Assembly: GCF_947503705.1 (NCBI RefSeq)
Contig: NZ_CANNES010000012.1
Location: 1 to 64,000 of the forward strand
DNA length: 64,000 nt
Source of the DNA: an uncultured Tateyamaria sp.
Lineage (GTDB): Bacteria; Pseudomonadota; Alphaproteobacteria; Rhodobacterales; Rhodobacteraceae
Direction of reading: 5' to 3'
Shown here: positions 1 through 8,445 of the stretch, piece after piece
Layout of the letters: every line of letters begins with the position of its first letter
How positions within the stretch are numbered: the stretch's first letter is position 1
The notes under the pieces: generated by a model
What the model was told of the DNA's origin: nothing
The model's database searches: none
The model's input: only the letters and a program-made list of their open reading frames with translations
Translations under genes and position numbers: made by a program

Positions 1-2
1 CG

Positions 3-1106
3 CTGTCGGGCGGGGCCGGCGACGACATCCTGATCTCGGGGGCTGCGGGGGGCCAGATGACGGGCGGCGGGGGCCTGGACCGGTTCGTGATCCATGCCGA
101 TGCCCCCCTGACCGTAATCACCGATTTCACCCCCGGGGTTGATCAGCTGGACATGTCGGACTTCCCCATGCTGCGCTGGGTGGGCCAATTGACGATCCAG
201 CCCACCGCCTGGGGCGCCCGGATCACCTTTCGCGATGCCACCATCGACGTCTATTCGGCAGGGGGCGGGCCGATGGATGCCAGCGACCTCTTTGCCGGGG
301 GGCTGATCGGGCCGGACCGGGTCTTGGTGCTGTTGCCCGATGCGGGCGACGTGATCATGGGCACAGATGGAAACAACACGCTTGAGGGCACCGAAAACAA
401 CGACACGATCCAGGGTCTGGACGGGCGCGACACGATCACGGGCGAGGATGGCAACGACCTGGCCGAAGGCGGGGACGATCATGACGTGATCTTTGGGGGC
501 AATGGCGATGACACGCTGGATGGCGGGGCGGGCAACGATCAGGTCTGGGGCGGGGCCGGCGACGATCTGGTGATCGGCGAGGCGGGCAATGACGAGCTGC
601 GCCTGGGGCAAGGCAATGACACGGGCTATGGCGGCAATGGGGCCGACACGCTGTTCGGGGTCAATGGCAATGACGCGCTCTTTGGCGGGGCGGGCAATGA
701 CGTGCTGGAGGGGGGCAGTGGCGCGGATGTGCTGGAGGGCGAGGACGACAATGACGTGCTGCTGGGCGGCGGTGGCCGCGACACGCTGGGCGGCGGGGCC
801 GGCAATGACACGCTCTGGGCCGGGGCCGACGATGACGAGATCGTGGGCGGCACAGGCAATGATGTGCTGATCGGCGAGGGCGGCGCCGACAGCTTTGTGT
901 TTTATGCCAGCCAGGGCACGGATGTGATCCGCGACTTTACCCTGAACGAGGACAGCATCTTGATCGGCAGCGGCGCAAACAGTTTTGGGGATCTGTCGAT
1001 GAGCCAACAGGGCAATGACGTCCTCATCACGCTGGGAACCGGCATCATCCGCCTCGAAGACGTGACTATCGGTGGCCTTGATGCGGACGATTTCGTGTTT
1101 CTTTGA
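3..1106 (+). CDS. RTX-type calcium-binding repeat protein, 3' part
   Basis: The reading frame is open from the first bases of the window, so the true start lies upstream and about 367 C-terminal codons are visible. From about base 350 to 890 there are many glycine/aspartate nonapeptides of the GGxGNDxLx type, which form the calcium-binding parallel beta-roll of the hemolysin-type (RTX) family. A non-repetitive C-terminal domain follows and ends in DADDFVFL, the kind of tail that carries a type I secretion signal. The function of the upstream part is not visible: it could be an adhesin, protease or lipase. An internal ATG at 57 is unlikely to be the start because repeat sequence continues upstream of it. 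Its G-rich codon use resembles the gsp block at 45-60 kb. Confidence 0.85.
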   Translation: MSGGAGDDILISGAAGGQMTGGGGLDRFVIHADAPLTVITDFTPGVDQLDMSDFPMLRWVGQLTIQPTAWGARITFRDATIDVYSAGGGPMDASDLFAGGLIGPDRVLVLLPDAGDVIMGTDGNNTLEGTENNDTIQGLDGRDTITGEDGNDLAEGGDDHDVIFGGNGDDTLDGGAGNDQVWGGAGDDLVIGEAGNDELRLGQGNDTGYGGNGADTLFGVNGNDALFGGAGNDVLEGGSGADVLEGEDDNDVLLGGGGRDTLGGGAGNDTLWAGADDDEIVGGTGNDVLIGEGGADSFVFYASQGTDVIRDFTLNEDSILIGSGANSFGDLSMSQQGNDVLITLGTGIIRLEDVTIGGLDADDFVFL

Positions 1107-1188
1107 AAGACCACTGGATGAGGTATATAGGAGGAAATTTTACATAATTCCAATTACAAGTCGAATCGGTTTATCAAGGAGCGCGCTA

Positions 1189-2288
1189 CCCTGAAGTGCG
1201 ACTCCTATTAGAAAACAATGAGTTATCTAATAGGAGATCATGGCATGGGAGCCGTTTACACGCAACTATCACTGCAAGAACGTCGCAAAATCGAGAACTG
1301 GTGGCATGCCAAAGTGCCCGTCAGAGAGATGGCGCGTGTTCTGAGGCGCCACAAATCGACGATCTTTCGAGAGATCAAACGCAATTTCTGGGCCGATGAT
1401 GCGTTCCACAAGAAGTATGCGGGCTACTTTGGTCATGCGGCTCAGCTGCAGACAAACAAGCGCCGTTCCGTGCAGCGCAAGCTGATCCAACATCCAGATC
1501 TCTGCAAGTCGGTCATAGCCAAGATCAAGCTTGGTTGGACTCCCGAGCAGATCGGAAACCGGATGATCTACGAAGGCGCTGCGCTGCGCGTCTGCCAGGA
1601 GACGATCTACCGTTACATCTATTCTAAGGAAGGCATGGACCAGGAGCTGTGGTGGTACCTGCCCGAGCATCGCAAAGCCCGCAGGACACGCCGCGCCAGA
1701 AAGCGTCAGAAGCCCAAGTTCGACCGTGATGTCAGCATCTTGTTCCGCCCGGATGATGTTGCACACCGCCGCCAATTTGGACATTGGGAGGCCGATCTTG
1801 TCTTGTTCAAACAACGCTTCGGACAATCAAACGTTACATCGCTTGTCGAGCGCGTCAGCCGGTTCACCGTGCTGCTGAAGAACCCCAACAAACGCACAAA
1901 GCCAGTGATGGGCAAGATCATGAAGGCTGTCCGCGACCTGCCCCACATTGCCCGCCGCTCAATCACCTTCGATCGCGGCACCGAGTTCGTCAGCTGGCCG
2001 TACCTGCAGGCTGAGATCGGGACGCAGACGTGGTTCTGTGACCCCTCTTCGCCTTGGCAGAAAGGCACAGTGGAAAACACCAACCGACGCGCCCGAAGAT
2101 GGCTGCCGAGGAAGCGCGACATCACGGCAGTCTCAGATCATGAATTGAAGATGATCTGTGACCGCCTCAACGCAACACCCCGAAAATGCCTCGGATGGAA
2201 GACCCCCGCCGAAGTCTTCCGCGAAAAGATGATGGAAGAAATGGGTCAACGCCCGTACCCTCGAAAGGAATAGGAGTCGCAGTTCAGG
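1189..2288 (+). mobile_element. IS30-family insertion sequence
   Basis: The element is bounded by terminal inverted repeats: CTGAAGTGCGACTCCTAT at 1191-1208 and its near-perfect complement at 2270-2287 (17 of 18 positions match). It encloses one transposase gene of the usual IS30 length. With ends at 1189 and 2288 the flanks are both TA, consistent with the 2-3 bp target duplications of the family, but so short a match proves nothing. It sits between the RTX gene and the conjugative block and looks intact. Confidence 0.85.
1245..2273 (+). CDS. IS30 family transposase
   Basis: This 342-aa DDE transposase moves the surrounding insertion sequence. The N-terminus has the IS30-type helix-turn-helix (LSLQERRKIENW...REMARVLRRHKSTI). 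The catalytic core shows the expected acidic residues in HWEADLV, FDRGTEF and GTVENTNRR. I chose the ATG at 1245 because GGAG lies 8 bases upstream. An in-frame ATG at 1218 is closer to the left inverted repeat and has no ribosome binding site. No frameshift or internal stop is seen, so the gene is probably functional. Confidence 0.92.
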   Translation: MGAVYTQLSLQERRKIENWWHAKVPVREMARVLRRHKSTIFREIKRNFWADDAFHKKYAGYFGHAAQLQTNKRRSVQRKLIQHPDLCKSVIAKIKLGWTPEQIGNRMIYEGAALRVCQETIYRYIYSKEGMDQELWWYLPEHRKARRTRRARKRQKPKFDRDVSILFRPDDVAHRRQFGHWEADLVLFKQRFGQSNVTSLVERVSRFTVLLKNPNKRTKPVMGKIMKAVRDLPHIARRSITFDRGTEFVSWPYLQAEIGTQTWFCDPSSPWQKGTVENTNRRARRWLPRKRDITAVSDHELKMICDRLNATPRKCLGWKTPAEVFREKMMEEMGQRPYPRKE

Positions 2289-2361
2289 TATCGCTCACAC
2301 CTGCGTCGCTGTTCGGTTTTAGATGGCAATGAGACCGGCAGAGCATTGGTTGACGCCATAA

Positions 2362-2574
2362 TCAGCGATAAACAACATCACTGTGTGGTGCTGTTGACCA
2401 CCTAGGAACAAGCTCTCCGGTGTTCCATTCATAGAGCCAGCCAACATGCTCACCGGTTTTGCGGTCATAGATGCGTTTGACCGCATGAGCATGAAGACGT
2501 TCTTCGCAGGTGCACTTCTTAACCATGCGAAGGGAAATAATCGGCCTTGTTTCGATCTTGACGACAGAAGTCAC
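2362..2574 (-). CDS. Small conserved-looking hypothetical protein
   Basis: A 70-aa soluble protein. The GTG start at 2574 is favoured by GGAGGG six bases upstream; an internal ATG at 2526 has only a poor site. The sequence begins with a basic stretch, has a Cys pair in KKCTCEE and contains RKTGEHVGWLYEWNTGE, which looks like a compact beta-hairpin domain that names its own substrate poorly. I do not recognise a family. It lies alone on the minus strand between the IS30 element and the RcgA-like gene. Confidence 0.55.
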   Translation of the reverse strand: MTSVVKIETRPIISLRMVKKCTCEERLHAHAVKRIYDRKTGEHVGWLYEWNTGELVPRWSTAPHSDVVYR

Positions 2575-2676
2575 GTCTTACCCTCCGGTTCATGACGACG
2601 AGTACACGTGAATTTCGAGACCGAGCCAGCCCTGCTCTAACGGCCAGTTTCAGCCGAATTCCACTACTCGGAATAG

Positions 2677-4359
2677 TTGAGCTTACCTGTCTGGCGCGAT
2701 CACGATACAGTACGAAACAGGGCGCAAAAGAACGAAAAACCGGCGCGCAAGACATTGACACGGAATGGAAAATACTTTGTTGCACCGCAGAAAACGGACG
2801 AGGATTTTAAGCAACTTTTTGCTCGTCTAGCGTCAGCAGGTGCTGGTAAACGGGTTGATCCTCACGGGTTCCCCGACGGACCGTGGACGCCAGAAACTTT
2901 GGCTGACGCAATTTCGTCGATCGAGGTCAATAGTAACGGCATTGAACTCCGTACCGTCCAGGTCTGGTTTCAGGACAATGACAACGGGATCAGCAACGAG
3001 AATCTCAGATGGCTTGCACGGATCTTCGGATGTGATGATCCAAAGGCGGCGAGCGAGTGGCAGACTGAGCTAAGCGCAGCTCGATCCAAGCTGGACGCCA
3101 AACGGCGCAAAAAGCGGGGAGCGAAGGAAACGACAGCCACGCGCGCTCCAGATTTGGACATGAGTAGCCCCGTTTGCGAAAGCAAGCCAGAGAACGAACT
3201 ATCTTTAGCGACGAAGCCGGATGCGGCCGCCCAACCAACACAACGTTCGTGGCTTGTGCAGGCAACTGAGGCGGTGTTTAGCCGTTCACCACTGAACCTG
3301 CCGGCTTCGGTCTTCGCGGGTGCCGTAGCGCTTCAGTTCACCTCCTACTTCCTTGGTATCCACGAAGTGACTTTCGAAGCCCCCGACGGCCTAACCAAGC
3401 AGGTCGGATTCCTTTGGGCCCCCAATTGGACGTTTCTGTTTCTCGCATTCATGCCCATATTTTTCGCGGCTACCGCTGAGTTGCTGTCATTCTGGAAAGA
3501 GACGGGCCGACCTAAGGTCGCGAACGAGGTATCTCTTTTTGAGAACCATCGTGACTGGTCGCGCAATCTGGACGCCTCATCTTACACCTTTTGGGCTGTT
3601 TTTCTCATATGCCTTCTGTTCGCGGGAGTCTTTCAGTGGATCAGCGTCCGGCTGCTCCCGCTGTTGCGCGGCGGAGGGGACTTCGCGATCGATTGGGGGT
3701 CGCTGGCGATCGTAAGTCCGGAGATCATTTCGGTGCCGGAAGCGATGGCCTTCACGGGTTTCGCTTATCTCTACATGTGTATTTCCTTCTACCTTTTCTT
3801 CGCGGCACTCATTCTGCTTTACTGCGTTGCTCAGGACTTCGGAAACATCCGGTCGAACGATCCAGGCAACAGAGATGCGGTCAACGACGATGTAATCAGG
3901 GTGATCGGGGCCAGAGTGATGCGGGCGATCTTTCGTTGCGTTGTGCTGGCAATACTCATCGCGGTCTGTATGAAACTGCAAAGTGCCTATCTGACCTCGA
4001 GTGGCAAAAATATCCTCCGTTGGTTGATGATCGACATGCGGGCGGTTTTCTCTTCAGGCGACAGGCCGCAGAGCCTGGGGAACTACAGCGCGCCCAATCA
4101 CTTCACGAGCCTATTGATCGTTCTGTCGTCGATATTTGTTTTCCTTCACGGCGCGTCACGGGTGACTGGTGGGGTTCGTGCAAATAACCGATTTGGGATG
4201 ATGGTGGTGACCATCGGACTTTTGAGCACAGCCTATTTGCTGATTGGCGCGTTTGCGGGTTTCTCGGTCTTGCTGTTGGCTGCCGTGTTACTTGCAACCT
4301 ACGCTCTCTGTGATCCGGATTTCGGACAAAAGAGCACGAACGAAAAGCGGAGAAGCTAG
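2677..4359 (+). CDS. Polytopic membrane protein, RcgA-type putative transporter
   Basis: A protein of up to 560 aa with a soluble N-terminal part (about residues 30-125, rich in W and charged residues, resembling a DNA- or ligand-binding domain) and a linker. Seven or eight hydrophobic segments follow between about residues 205 and 550. It is paired with the alpha/beta hydrolase that starts one base after its stop. From memory this pair matches what public annotation calls RcgA (putative transporter) and RcgR (putative quorum lactone hydrolase) in Rhodobacteraceae. That name is recalled, not checked. The start is uncertain: TTG at 2677 gives the full frame and TTG at 2755 would begin just before the conserved-looking GKYFVAPQKTDEDF. 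Neither has a strong Shine-Dalgarno sequence. Transport itself is inferred. Confidence 0.7.
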   Translation: MSLPVWRDHDTVRNRAQKNEKPARKTLTRNGKYFVAPQKTDEDFKQLFARLASAGAGKRVDPHGFPDGPWTPETLADAISSIEVNSNGIELRTVQVWFQDNDNGISNENLRWLARIFGCDDPKAASEWQTELSAARSKLDAKRRKKRGAKETTATRAPDLDMSSPVCESKPENELSLATKPDAAAQPTQRSWLVQATEAVFSRSPLNLPASVFAGAVALQFTSYFLGIHEVTFEAPDGLTKQVGFLWAPNWTFLFLAFMPIFFAATAELLSFWKETGRPKVANEVSLFENHRDWSRNLDASSYTFWAVFLICLLFAGVFQWISVRLLPLLRGGGDFAIDWGSLAIVSPEIISVPEAMAFTGFAYLYMCISFYLFFAALILLYCVAQDFGNIRSNDPGNRDAVNDDVIRVIGARVMRAIFRCVVLAILIAVCMKLQSAYLTSSGKNILRWLMIDMRAVFSSGDRPQSLGNYSAPNHFTSLLIVLSSIFVFLHGASRVTGGVRANNRFGMMVVTIGLLSTAYLLIGAFAGFSVLLLAAVLLATYALCDPDFGQKSTNEKRRS

Positions 4360-4360
4360 A

Positions 4361-5377
4361 GTGTATCTGAGTTGGTTGGATCGGTGGGATGAGAGGCGCG
4401 TCCAACAGGGAAATGCGCTGAAAGCACAAACTGAACTTGTCCTAGACGCCGACCTGGCTTTCCGAGTGCCGGAGCAGGATGTCACGCTCGCGGACTTCTG
4501 TACCCTTGCGGAACAGGCCTCCCACGATCCGTTATTCTTTGAACGCCCGGAAGCGCCGTTTGTCGATGTCCAGCGCGTGGAAGATCGTCTGATGTTTCCG
4601 TCAGACGTTCAAACCGACATCGACGAGAACAACGTTGTTTGGACTCGGGTGACGGAAAGCGGGCGGCTTGAGCAAGCGTTGATCGTCTTTCATCACTGGA
4701 ATGCCCAAAAGCATCAGCGCCACCTCGAGAACCACTTCTCGAAACGCGGTATCACCGTCGTCGAGATGGCAATGCCCTATCACTTCGAGCGCCGTCGGCC
4801 GGGTTCCGTCTATGCGAACTACATGCTCAGCGCCAATATCGGTCGAACCATCCAGTCGGTAAGGCAAGCTGTTCTCGATGGCCGAAAACTCATCACCTGG
4901 CTAAAAAGCGAAGGATATGGGGAGATTTCCGTGCTCGGCATGAGCCTTGGCTCATGGGTGGCGGGTCTGGTTGCGGCCTATGATGAAAACGTCTCGAAAG
5001 CTTCGCTTTTTCTGACGGCCGGCAGCCTTGCGGATATGGTCTGGACCGGACGTGCAACAGAGGCGATCCGGCAAAGCCTTGAGCCCAGCATGGACCTCGC
5101 AGACCTGAGAAGGGCATGGAGTCCGATCAACCAGGAGAATTATGCCCGACAACTCGCCCGGTCCGGGCTAGGCCTGCAGCTTGTATTGGCGAAACGGGAT
5201 ACAGTTGTTGTCCCGGAACTGTCACACACGTTCGTTCAGAGGTTGCTAGCCTCGGGCGCTCATCCCGACGTGCTGGAGCTCAACTGCGGCCACTACTCGC
5301 TGGCCCTACCGCCACACATCCTCTGCGCAGGACTTCGATTGCGTAGGTTCCTCAGGGGTCGCTCGTCATCCGACTAG
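4361..5377 (+). CDS. Alpha/beta hydrolase, RcgR-type putative quorum lactone hydrolase
   Basis: A 338-aa alpha/beta-hydrolase-fold protein. The nucleophile elbow is LGMSLGSW (G-x-S-x-G), about residue 190. Later acidic residues (AKRDTVVVPE) and CGHYSLALP provide a plausible Asp and His for the triad. The GTG start at 4361 comes one base after the stop of the membrane-protein gene, with GGAG about 8 bases upstream, so the two are translationally coupled. The longer frame back to 4244 overlaps the neighbour and is not credible. A role in hydrolysing acyl-homoserine lactones follows from the family name I recall and is not shown by sequence. The gene converges with the porin gene, and their terminal codons overlap if the porin is read through its internal stop. 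Confidence 0.75.
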   Translation: MYLSWLDRWDERRVQQGNALKAQTELVLDADLAFRVPEQDVTLADFCTLAEQASHDPLFFERPEAPFVDVQRVEDRLMFPSDVQTDIDENNVVWTRVTESGRLEQALIVFHHWNAQKHQRHLENHFSKRGITVVEMAMPYHFERRRPGSVYANYMLSANIGRTIQSVRQAVLDGRKLITWLKSEGYGEISVLGMSLGSWVAGLVAAYDENVSKASLFLTAGSLADMVWTGRATEAIRQSLEPSMDLADLRRAWSPINQENYARQLARSGLGLQLVLAKRDTVVVPELSHTFVQRLLASGAHPDVLELNCGHYSLALPPHILCAGLRLRRFLRGRSSSD

Positions 5378-5436
5378 AATGTGTAGCTGACCTTCAGGCC
5401 CGCCGAGACGCCATCATTCCCAGAAAAAGCCGTGAC

Positions 5437-6474
5437 TTAGGAGTCCGCACTGCCAAGTTCGAAATATGTGAGACCGGTTGTCACCTCCCAGCTCTCTACC
5501 TGATAGGACACGGCTAAGCTATAGCTGACAAAGCCATCAGTACCCGAGAAATTTCCGACGGTGTCGCCAAGATCCCGCTCATAGCCAATGGCCAAGGCCC
5601 CGCTCCAGTTCTCGGTGAACTGGCGTCCTATCCCAAGCTCATAGGTCCAGATATCGCTAGTCCCACTGGCGATCGGCGTATTGACCGGGCCGACGCCAGG
5701 AACCAGAGAAAAGAAATCGGCGGGCTGTACCCTGAACTCAGACCACTCGCGCCAACGGACCGATCCGAAGACAAGCGTATCAGCCGCTATCCCGGTTTGG
5801 GCGTGGACAGTGACGGCCTGTGGGATTTCGACCTCGAATGGTGACCCGCCGTTGTTCCGAAAATCGTGCCTTGTCCGCGACTTGTAGGTAGCGGCAATCC
5901 GAAAGGCTATGTCCGGTATCTCGTATGCGATGCCTGCAAGGTATCCCAGCTGGTAGTCTTTGCTGACGCTCAGATCGTAGGGGCTCGGTGTTGATGCAGG
6001 CGAAATGACAGTGATGGTTCCATCGACACCAATGAGCCACAGACCACCGTAGACGCTAACCCTGTCGCTGATCTCGTATCTAGCGATTACGGTGTAGGCA
6101 ATGGACGTCACGTCTGCGCTGGAGCCGCCAAAGAAGGCGAGCGCATTTGAATAGTCCAACGACGCGCCCACCGGCTCATCGACAACAAACGCCAGCGTCA
6201 CTCGATCGCTCAGATCGCGTTTGTACCCGAACGCATATGCCTGGTAGCTGTTGGCGATGTTGCCCGTCGGCCCTGCCGGAATACCAGACAGAGGAACGCC
6301 CGACACCGTTGGCCTCACCGTTCCTACGGAAAACTCGAGATAGTTCCGTCCCTCTTCGAATAGGATCTGCGATGGGTCGCCGCGCCGCTCGATCCCGCCG
6401 GCAGTCGCCATTGAGGAAGCAACTGAGAGTAACGCGGCAAGCCTTATCGTGCTCTTCGTTTTTTGTGAAATCAT
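5437..6474 (-). CDS. FadL/OmpP1-like outer membrane transport protein, stopped about 20 codons early
   Basis: The protein has a signal peptide (MISQKTKSTIRL... ATAGG) followed by alternating beta-strands typical of the FadL/TodX long-chain hydrocarbon porins, such as YEISDRVSVYGGLWL and FRIAATYKSRTRHDF. The ATG at 6474 has GAGG five bases upstream; upstream in-frame ATGs would bury the signal peptide. The TAA at 5437-5439 falls inside the last strand region. The same frame then continues for 20 codons and ends in GLKVSYTF and a TAG at 5374-5376, which is the aromatic-terminated closing strand expected of an outer-membrane barrel. The product therefore lacks its final strand and assembly signal and is probably defective unless the stop is suppressed. 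Confidence 0.75.
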   Translation of the reverse strand: MISQKTKSTIRLAALLSVASSMATAGGIERRGDPSQILFEEGRNYLEFSVGTVRPTVSGVPLSGIPAGPTGNIANSYQAYAFGYKRDLSDRVTLAFVVDEPVGASLDYSNALAFFGGSSADVTSIAYTVIARYEISDRVSVYGGLWLIGVDGTITVISPASTPSPYDLSVSKDYQLGYLAGIAYEIPDIAFRIAATYKSRTRHDFRNNGGSPFEVEIPQAVTVHAQTGIAADTLVFGSVRWREWSEFRVQPADFFSLVPGVGPVNTPIASGTSDIWTYELGIGRQFTENWSGALAIGYERDLGDTVGNFSGTDGFVSYSLAVSYQVESWEVTTGLTYFELGSADS

Positions 6475-6641
6475 CAGAACCTCACAATCTGCTTTTTTCA
6501 TCCCCTGAAACATAGCTCTCAAGAAATAGCCCGTTGCGGGATCGGCCATTTCATGCTGATCGCAAGCTGAGTCACCCGCTCCAACGCATCTGAGCCTGCC
6601 CCGCTACGCGAAGACGGCAGCAAGGATACAGGGCAAGGTAC

Positions 6642-6671
6642 TTGTCAAAACAGTATTATAATGTCAATAAT
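6642..6671 (+). promoter_or_regulatory. Candidate promoter/operator with a 15-bp motif shared with 8370-8384
   Basis: The 15-mer TCAAAACAGTATTAT at 6645-6659 lies in the divergent space between the porin gene and the gene at 6716. It overlaps a TTGTCA (-35-like, 6642-6647) and is followed by AT-rich CAATAAT, a weak -10 about 17-18 bases later. The same 15-mer occurs at 8370-8384 in another divergent space. Confidence 0.4.
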
Positions 6672-6715
6672 AAATTATTGAATCGCCATGACTAGCTTTG
6701 CACCGAGGAGATTTC

Positions 6716-7501
6716 ATGTTGGTTACCCTCAGAGCGACAGTCTCGGCCGTGGCAACGTTGGCGGCTCTTGCGTTTGTCATGACACCGGGTCGAACCGAAG
6801 CCCAATCCTATCAGATCGACTGCGCAATCCTTCTCTGCCTGTCGGGCGGTTGGCCAGCGTCGGTCCCTTGCGCCCACGCGCGTGCCGAGTTCATCCGGCG
6901 CATCACACCCTGGCCCGTGGAACCACCCCTGCAGATCTGGCGCTGCCCAATGGGTGCAGCATACAAGGCCGATCCGGATTTTCTCACCAGCGAGCGGATC
7001 TACGAGATCATCTTCGAGCTCGATCAGTCCGCCCCGCTTCAGTCTTTCCCAGTCGCAGACATAGACGGAAGCCTTGCAGGCGCCCCTGCCCCCACATTTC
7101 CGAAACCACACCCTGCTGTCCTCCATGTCACGGGTAACGACGCGACGCTGTTGCCGGAAGGGTCTGCGCTGCAGCTCGTGCAGGATCGCGCCGATATCGA
7201 CATCAGCGGTCCGGAATTCAACTTCGTTCGCTCGATCCGAGTCTTTCAGACTCAGGCACGTCAATGGGAAAGTGGCGGAGAGGACGGTGGCGACTGCAAT
7301 CGATATGCGAGTGTGCGACTCGGCAGCTACGGCCCGCAGGGCGGCTACGGTTGGACTGGGAGCAGCATAGGTGCCCTTCCCGACGCCCATATCGGAGTCG
7401 AGCGCTATGGCGATCACTGCCCGGGTATCTGGCATCGTTCGGTTTTCGTGGAGTGGCGCGACTACGAAGGCAACTACGGTTTCGAGCAGGTGAACTACTA
7501 G
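6716..7501 (+). CDS. Secreted hypothetical protein of the conjugation region
   Basis: A 261-aa protein that begins with a clear signal peptide (MLVTLRATVSAVATLAALAF..., cleavage near TEAQ). The ATG at 6716 has GAGGAG about 5 bases upstream and is preferred to 6698. The mature part has several cysteines (DCAILLC, PCAHAR, WRCPMG, GGDCNR, GDHCPG) that could form disulfides in the periplasm, and a Gly/Tyr-rich stretch (GSYGPQGGYGWTG). I recognise no enzyme family. Genes with the DCAILLC...GGWP...CAHAR pattern are, from memory, common beside alphaproteobacterial type IV secretion operons. A shared promoter motif upstream links it to the gene at 8446. Confidence 0.7.
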   Translation: MLVTLRATVSAVATLAALAFVMTPGRTEAQSYQIDCAILLCLSGGWPASVPCAHARAEFIRRITPWPVEPPLQIWRCPMGAAYKADPDFLTSERIYEIIFELDQSAPLQSFPVADIDGSLAGAPAPTFPKPHPAVLHVTGNDATLLPEGSALQLVQDRADIDISGPEFNFVRSIRVFQTQARQWESGGEDGGDCNRYASVRLGSYGPQGGYGWTGSSIGALPDAHIGVERYGDHCPGIWHRSVFVEWRDYEGNYGFEQVNY

Positions 7502-7604
7502 GCAGCAAGGCGTTCCGCGTGCTTGCGCAAAGTGCACAAGCTTCCTCCCCATCGGACCAGCCGCCTGCGCGCGCTATTCTGGCTCCTGAATGTATCGAGG
7601 TCCC

Positions 7605-7877
7605 CTACCCGTCTTGTCTCTGCAAAGTCGCACGCAACACGTTGCAGGCATACATACCAATCTCGCCACCTGTTTCGCCGTAGACGATCATCGTACCTTC
7701 CAGCATTTCCTGCTCGTCCGGAACATCCATCGCGCGGATTTCAGCGTTCTTGTCCACCGTCAGGAAGGCGTCCAACGCAGCCGCATGGCAGGCTGCTTCG
7801 TCCTCGAAATCCACGCGCGTCTCCACTTCAGACCCAGCCTCAAAATTGAAGATCACGATGATCAGCAAAACGTTCAT
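7605..7877 (-). CDS. Small hypothetical protein with N-terminal hydrophobic segment
   Basis: A 90-aa protein. The ATG at 7877 (MNVLLIIVIFNFEAGS) gives a short hydrophobic N-terminus and has GGACGG about 6 bases upstream. The longer frame to 7943 would put basic residues in front. The rest is acidic, with VETRVDFEDEAACHAAALDAF in the style of small periplasmic or antitoxin-like proteins. I do not recognise the family. It faces the secreted-protein gene at 6716 and runs parallel to the gene at 7988. Confidence 0.5.
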   Translation of the reverse strand: MNVLLIIVIFNFEAGSEVETRVDFEDEAACHAAALDAFLTVDKNAEIRAMDVPDEQEMLEGTMIVYGETGGEIGMYACNVLRATLQRQDG

Positions 7878-7987
7878 AGTAATCCGTCCCACGAGAAAAC
7901 CGGAGGCCGGAACCAAGCGCTCGTTCCGCAGCTTGCCATCCATTGATCATCTCCACGCAGTTGTTTGCCGAAAAAGCCGCTTGTGCG

Positions 7988-8275
7988 TCATTGACCGACG
8001 ACTTGCAGAAACCGTCCGTAGTCTTCGCTCACCTCCCGTGCCTCCTCGAAGGCCCGCGCGCGCTCCTCGTCGAGGCAGCGGAAATACGCCTGGATATCCT
8101 CGATATAGAGATCAAAGTCAGACCGAATCAGGTCCGCATACGCGCGAATGTCTTTGGCGTCGGTTGGCACGAATGGCCGTTCCGGCGCGTAGCAAGTTTG
8201 TGCCATCGCGACCTCCGGAAGCCAAAGAGACAATAATACAGCGATATAGCAGATACAGGTGATCTGTTTGCGCAT
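7988..8275 (-). CDS. Small periplasmic protein of the conjugation region
   Basis: A 95-aa protein with a typical signal peptide (MRKQITCICYIAVLLSLWLPEVAMAQ, AMA|Q cleavage). The mature, helical and acidic region contains CYAPERPFVPTD and AYFRCLDEERARAFEEA, with two cysteines that may pair. The length and motif order suggest a periplasmic accessory of the transfer system. The function is unknown. It is divergent from the gene at 8446, and the shared 15-bp motif lies between them. Confidence 0.6.
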   Translation of the reverse strand: MRKQITCICYIAVLLSLWLPEVAMAQTCYAPERPFVPTDAKDIRAYADLIRSDFDLYIEDIQAYFRCLDEERARAFEEAREVSEDYGRFLQVVGQ

Positions 8276-8363
8276 GGGATCAGGCCCTCGATGCTTGAGG
8301 AAAGCGGCTCGCCATGCGTAATACTGGCGTCGAGCGAAAGCTTACGCAAGACAAAACCGCATC

Positions 8364-8392
8364 TTGCAATCAAAACAGTATTATTGTAATAA
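8364..8392 (+). promoter_or_regulatory. Candidate sigma70-like promoter carrying the shared 15-bp motif
   Basis: TTGCAA at 8364-8369 is followed by a 17-bp spacer and TAATAA at 8387-8392. The spacer begins with the 15-mer TCAAAACAGTATTAT (8370-8384), identical to 6645-6659. ATTATT and AATAAT also form a small inverted repeat around GT at 8381-8394. A regulator binding here would cover the spacer and -10 of the transcript leading into the virB operon. Confidence 0.45.
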
Positions 8393-8445
8393 TGGCTCAT
8401 CGGAACCAATTGCTCCGGTGCGCCCAAAGACAGGAAGAGCGCGCC

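Noticed and set aside
350-890. Regularly spaced GC-rich repeats that could suggest a CRISPR or satellite array
   Set aside because: They are in frame and encode RTX nonapeptides; spacers of constant length with unrelated sequence are absent.
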